Source: Saccharibacillus sp. O23
Lineage (GTDB): Bacteria; Bacillota; Bacilli; Paenibacillales; Paenibacillaceae
Assembly: GCF_002205895.1 (NCBI RefSeq)
Contig: NZ_NJDE01000010.1
Location: 124,001-188,000 of the forward strand
DNA: 64,000 bases
Direction of reading: 5' to 3'
Shown here: in pieces, positions 62,157 through 64,000 of the stretch
Position numbering within the stretch: the first letter of the stretch is position 1
Layout of the letters: every line of letters starts with the position of its first letter
Program-made: the position numbers and the translations under genes
Notes under the pieces: generated by a model
What the model was told of the DNA's origin: nothing
Database searches by the model: none
Seen by the model: the letters and a program-made list of their open reading frames with translations, nothing else

Positions 62157-62248
62157 TGAGCATCGGGCACGCGCGCATACGAACGGCCTTCCCTGCCTCC
62201 AAACCGACTCGTCGGATTGGGGGAGGGGAAGATCGAATGCAAAAGATC

Positions 62249-62291
62249 AGGTTCAAAACATTAAGATCAAAAGATTAAGGTCAAAAGAATG
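62249..62291 (+). repeat. Three imperfect 14-15-base tandem repeats
   Basis: AGGTTCAAAACATTA, AGATCAAAAGATTA and AGGTCAAAAGAATG follow one another. They lie between the palindromic element and a GAAAGGAA/TTCCTTTC hairpin (62291-62325) and have no known function. Confidence 0.5.
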
Positions 62292-62369
62292 AAAGGAATG
62301 CGGCCTTGATGGGCCTGTTCCTTTCTTACGATCGTAAGGCATCAAGGATATAATCGAACATCGAAGTTG

Positions 62370-62401
62370 CAAAGGGAAGCCGGGATCCGGCTTTCCTTTT
62401 T
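62370..62401 (+). terminator. Terminator ahead of hemW
   Basis: AAAGGGAAGCCGG pairs with CCGGCTTTCCTTT around a three-base loop, followed by T. It ends the lepA transcript or acts as an attenuator for hemW. The rest of the 470-base gap 61988-62457 holds the palindromic element and tandem repeats listed separately. Confidence 0.8.
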
Positions 62402-62457
62402 GAAGATTAGCGGGTAAGGGCGGTTGGCGAGAGCCGTTTATATATAGGAGGTTCATC

Positions 62458-63651
62458 ATGACGACAGAACAATTTCGCTCTTCGGCGGCGCCGGAGGCGG
62501 TTTATATCCATATTCCGTTTTGTACGAATAAGTGTTTTTATTGCGATTTCAATTCTTACGTACTCAAAGATCAGCCGGTGATGGATTATTTGCGGGCGTT
62601 GGATCGGGAGATGGAACAGACGGTCGCGATCACGCCGCCGGGGACGATCAAAAGCATTTTTGTCGGCGGGGGAACGCCTACGGTGCTCAAACCGGACGAG
62701 ATGGCGTTTTTCTTGGCTTCGGTGCGCAAGCATTTTCCGAATTGGGCGGAAGATATCGAGTTCTCGATGGAAGCCAATCCGGGCACGACGGATCTCGATA
62801 AGATGAAAGTGATGAAAGACGGCGGGGTCAACCGGGTCAGTTTCGGGGTGCAAGCTTTCCAGAACAAGCTGCTCGGCGAGATCGGGCGGATTCACAATAC
62901 GGACGACGTTTACCGTTCGCTGGAGAACGCGCATAAGACGGGGCTGCACAATCTGTCGATCGACTTGATGTTCGGTCTGCCGAATCAAACGGTGGAGATG
63001 TTGGACGAAAGCGTCTCGCGCGCGTTGGAATTGGGACTGCCGCATTATTCGATCTACAGTCTCAAAGTCGAAGAAAATACGTTATTCCATACCCTTTTCC
63101 AGAAAAACAAGCTTCCGCTGCCAAACGAAGACGACGAACTGGCGATGTACAAGCTGCTGATGGACCGCATGAAAGCTTCGGGCTACAAGCAGTACGAGAT
63201 CAGCAACTTCGCCAAGCCGGGCAAAGAAAGCCGTCATAATATCACGTATTGGAAAAACGAAGATTATTACGGCTTCGGCGCGGGCGCGCACGGGTATGTC
63301 GGTCACAAACGGCATATCAACGTCAAAGGCGTGAATCCTTACAACGAAGCCGCGGGCAAAGGGCTGCCGAGACTCGACGAATTCGAAGTGCCGCGCGAAG
63401 AAGCGATGGAAGACTTCATGATGGTCGGACTTCGCATGCTGGACGGAATGGAAAGCGATCGGTTCCGCAAGCAGTTCGGCGTGCCGGTAGAAGAGATTTT
63501 TGCCGCCCCGCTCAAAAAGATGACGGATTTCGGATTGATCGAACGCCGCGACGACGGGATCGAAGGCTACAGACTGAGCGAAAAAGGCATTTTGTTCGGC
63601 AACGACGTGTTCGGCGAGTTTATCGGTTACCTGACCGTCGAGGCTCAATAA
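62458..63651 (+). CDS. hemW: Radical SAM protein HemW (heme chaperone, oxygen-independent coproporphyrinogen oxidase-like)
   Basis: A 397-residue radical SAM protein. The cluster motif is HIPFCTNKCFYCDFN (Cys-x3-Cys-x2-Cys); GGGTPTVLKP and HPGTTDLDK-like EANPGTTDLDKM continue the SAM barrel, and NHYSIYSLKVEENT-like HYSIYSLKVEENTLF plus YEISNFAKPGKESRHNITYWKNEDYYGFGAGAHGYV are HemW-type. Known role: heme binding and insertion rather than HemN activity. ATG with AGGAGG upstream. It follows lepA, as in B. subtilis. Confidence 0.94.
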   Translation: MTTEQFRSSAAPEAVYIHIPFCTNKCFYCDFNSYVLKDQPVMDYLRALDREMEQTVAITPPGTIKSIFVGGGTPTVLKPDEMAFFLASVRKHFPNWAEDIEFSMEANPGTTDLDKMKVMKDGGVNRVSFGVQAFQNKLLGEIGRIHNTDDVYRSLENAHKTGLHNLSIDLMFGLPNQTVEMLDESVSRALELGLPHYSIYSLKVEENTLFHTLFQKNKLPLPNEDDELAMYKLLMDRMKASGYKQYEISNFAKPGKESRHNITYWKNEDYYGFGAGAHGYVGHKRHINVKGVNPYNEAAGKGLPRLDEFEVPREEAMEDFMMVGLRMLDGMESDRFRKQFGVPVEEIFAAPLKKMTDFGLIERRDDGIEGYRLSEKGILFGNDVFGEFIGYLTVEAQ

Positions 63652-63683
63652 TCCGAAAAAAAGAAAAAAGCGAAATCGGCAAA

Positions 63684-63712
63684 GCCGTCGGAGAGTTTCC
63701 GGCGGTTTTTTT
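63684..63712 (+). terminator. Terminator after hemW
   Basis: CCGTCGGA pairs with TCCGGCGG (one G-T) around a five-base loop, then seven T. The remaining ~280 bases up to 63990 are AT-rich and hold no gene I can identify. Confidence 0.83.
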
Positions 63713-63990
63713 GCTTTTTATGCGAATATGCAGCGGCTTCATGCCGATACTTATAGAAACAAATCCGAACGTTCCCGGTACGAAGTCGTCGCTTTCCTGC
63801 TGTTACAGAAAAGACGAATCGGGTAAAAGGAACAAATATGGAAGCCGAAAGACTCTTCTTACTAAAAAACTTTATTTTTCATTCGTCAAAAGTGTTGAAA
63901 AACTATGCGCATTGATGTATATTTATCCAATCAATTCTTATACGTATTTGACGCCAAGCGTCATATCATAGACCGGGAGGTGAACGGCCG

Positions 63991-64000
63991 ATGCCCGCCG
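63991..64000 (+). CDS. Start of an unidentified gene (cut by window end)
   Basis: An ATG at 63991 preceded by GGGAGGTGAA begins a reading frame of which only MPA is visible. hrcA follows hemW in B. subtilis, but three residues and the absence of a CIRCE element do not allow that call. Only the ribosome binding site supports a gene here. Confidence 0.45.

Noticed and set aside
63893-64000. Assigning the last gene as hrcA
   Set aside because: Gene order suggests it, but only three codons are visible and no CIRCE inverted repeat lies upstream.

Overview
The window looks like a chromosomal segment from a Paenibacillaceae bacterium of high GC content for the group; a Saccharibacillus-like organism is my best guess. 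The reasons are the Bacillus-type gene order at both ends (aroE-yhbY-nadD-yqeK-rsfS-yqeM on the left; comE genes, holA, rpsT, lepA, hemW on the right), strong AGGAGG-type ribosome binding sites, T-box control of leuS, and many carbohydrate importers of the lipoprotein plus two-permease type. The genus is inference; the sequence holds no rRNA or other direct taxonomic marker.

Layout. 1-4065: housekeeping operon (aroE end, yhbY, nadD, yqeK, rsfS, cvfB-like, yqeM-like methyltransferase). 4165-8962: AraC regulator divergent from a carbohydrate importer (lipoprotein and two permeases). 9114-14712: an unusual winged-helix regulator divergent from an arabino-oligosaccharide-type importer and a cytoplasmic GH43 enzyme. 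14833-16117: TetR regulator divergent from a small membrane protein. 16192-22092: two GH127 (beta-L-arabinofuranosidase family) genes with a divergent AraC regulator. 22223-24920: ROK regulator divergent from a pair of half-size chromate-transporter (CHR) genes. 25039-30895: a four-gene signalling operon (receiver-PP2C phosphatase, FapA/DUF342 protein, STAS protein, membrane HD-GYP/RsbW-like ATPase fusion). 31064-33269: a GlnK/GlnL-like two-component pair. 33524-38726: GNAT acetyltransferase, polar amino-acid ABC importer and M20 amidohydrolase, resembling a minimal form of the B. subtilis sna/tcy operon. 38807-39432: DinB-like protein and tRNA-Pro(CGG). 39820-44716: LacI regulator and its importer operon. 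44983-48767: ABC-2 type transporter pair, soluble YfmS-like chemoreceptor, HEAT-repeat protein. 48852-55935: T-box leader and leuS, then comEB, comEA, comEC. 56368-58278: ECF sigma factor and anti-sigma factor. 58531-63651: holA, rpsT, lepA, hemW. The start of one more gene lies at 63991.

How it fits together. The left and right thirds are conserved core genes. The middle of about 43 kb is an accessory block devoted mainly to arabinose-containing plant glycans: import of oligosaccharides by ATPase-less ABC systems (a shared MsmX-like ATPase must be encoded elsewhere), then cytoplasmic cleavage by GH43 and GH127 enzymes. Each module has its own one-component regulator next to it, and for three of them a likely operator can be read directly (inverted TTCAGTATAA arms, TCGAACGTTCGA, ATGAAAC-NN-GTTTCA).

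Most interesting non-protein signals: three tandem hairpin units with differing but self-complementary stems right after the amino-acid ATPase gene (37277-37430), a multibranch structured leader ending in a terminator-like stem ahead of the LacI-controlled importer (40991-41087), and a large palindromic element between lepA and hemW (62035-62156). The most interesting protein system is the partner-switching-like operon at 25039-30895. No insertion sequence, prophage, CRISPR array or rRNA gene was seen.
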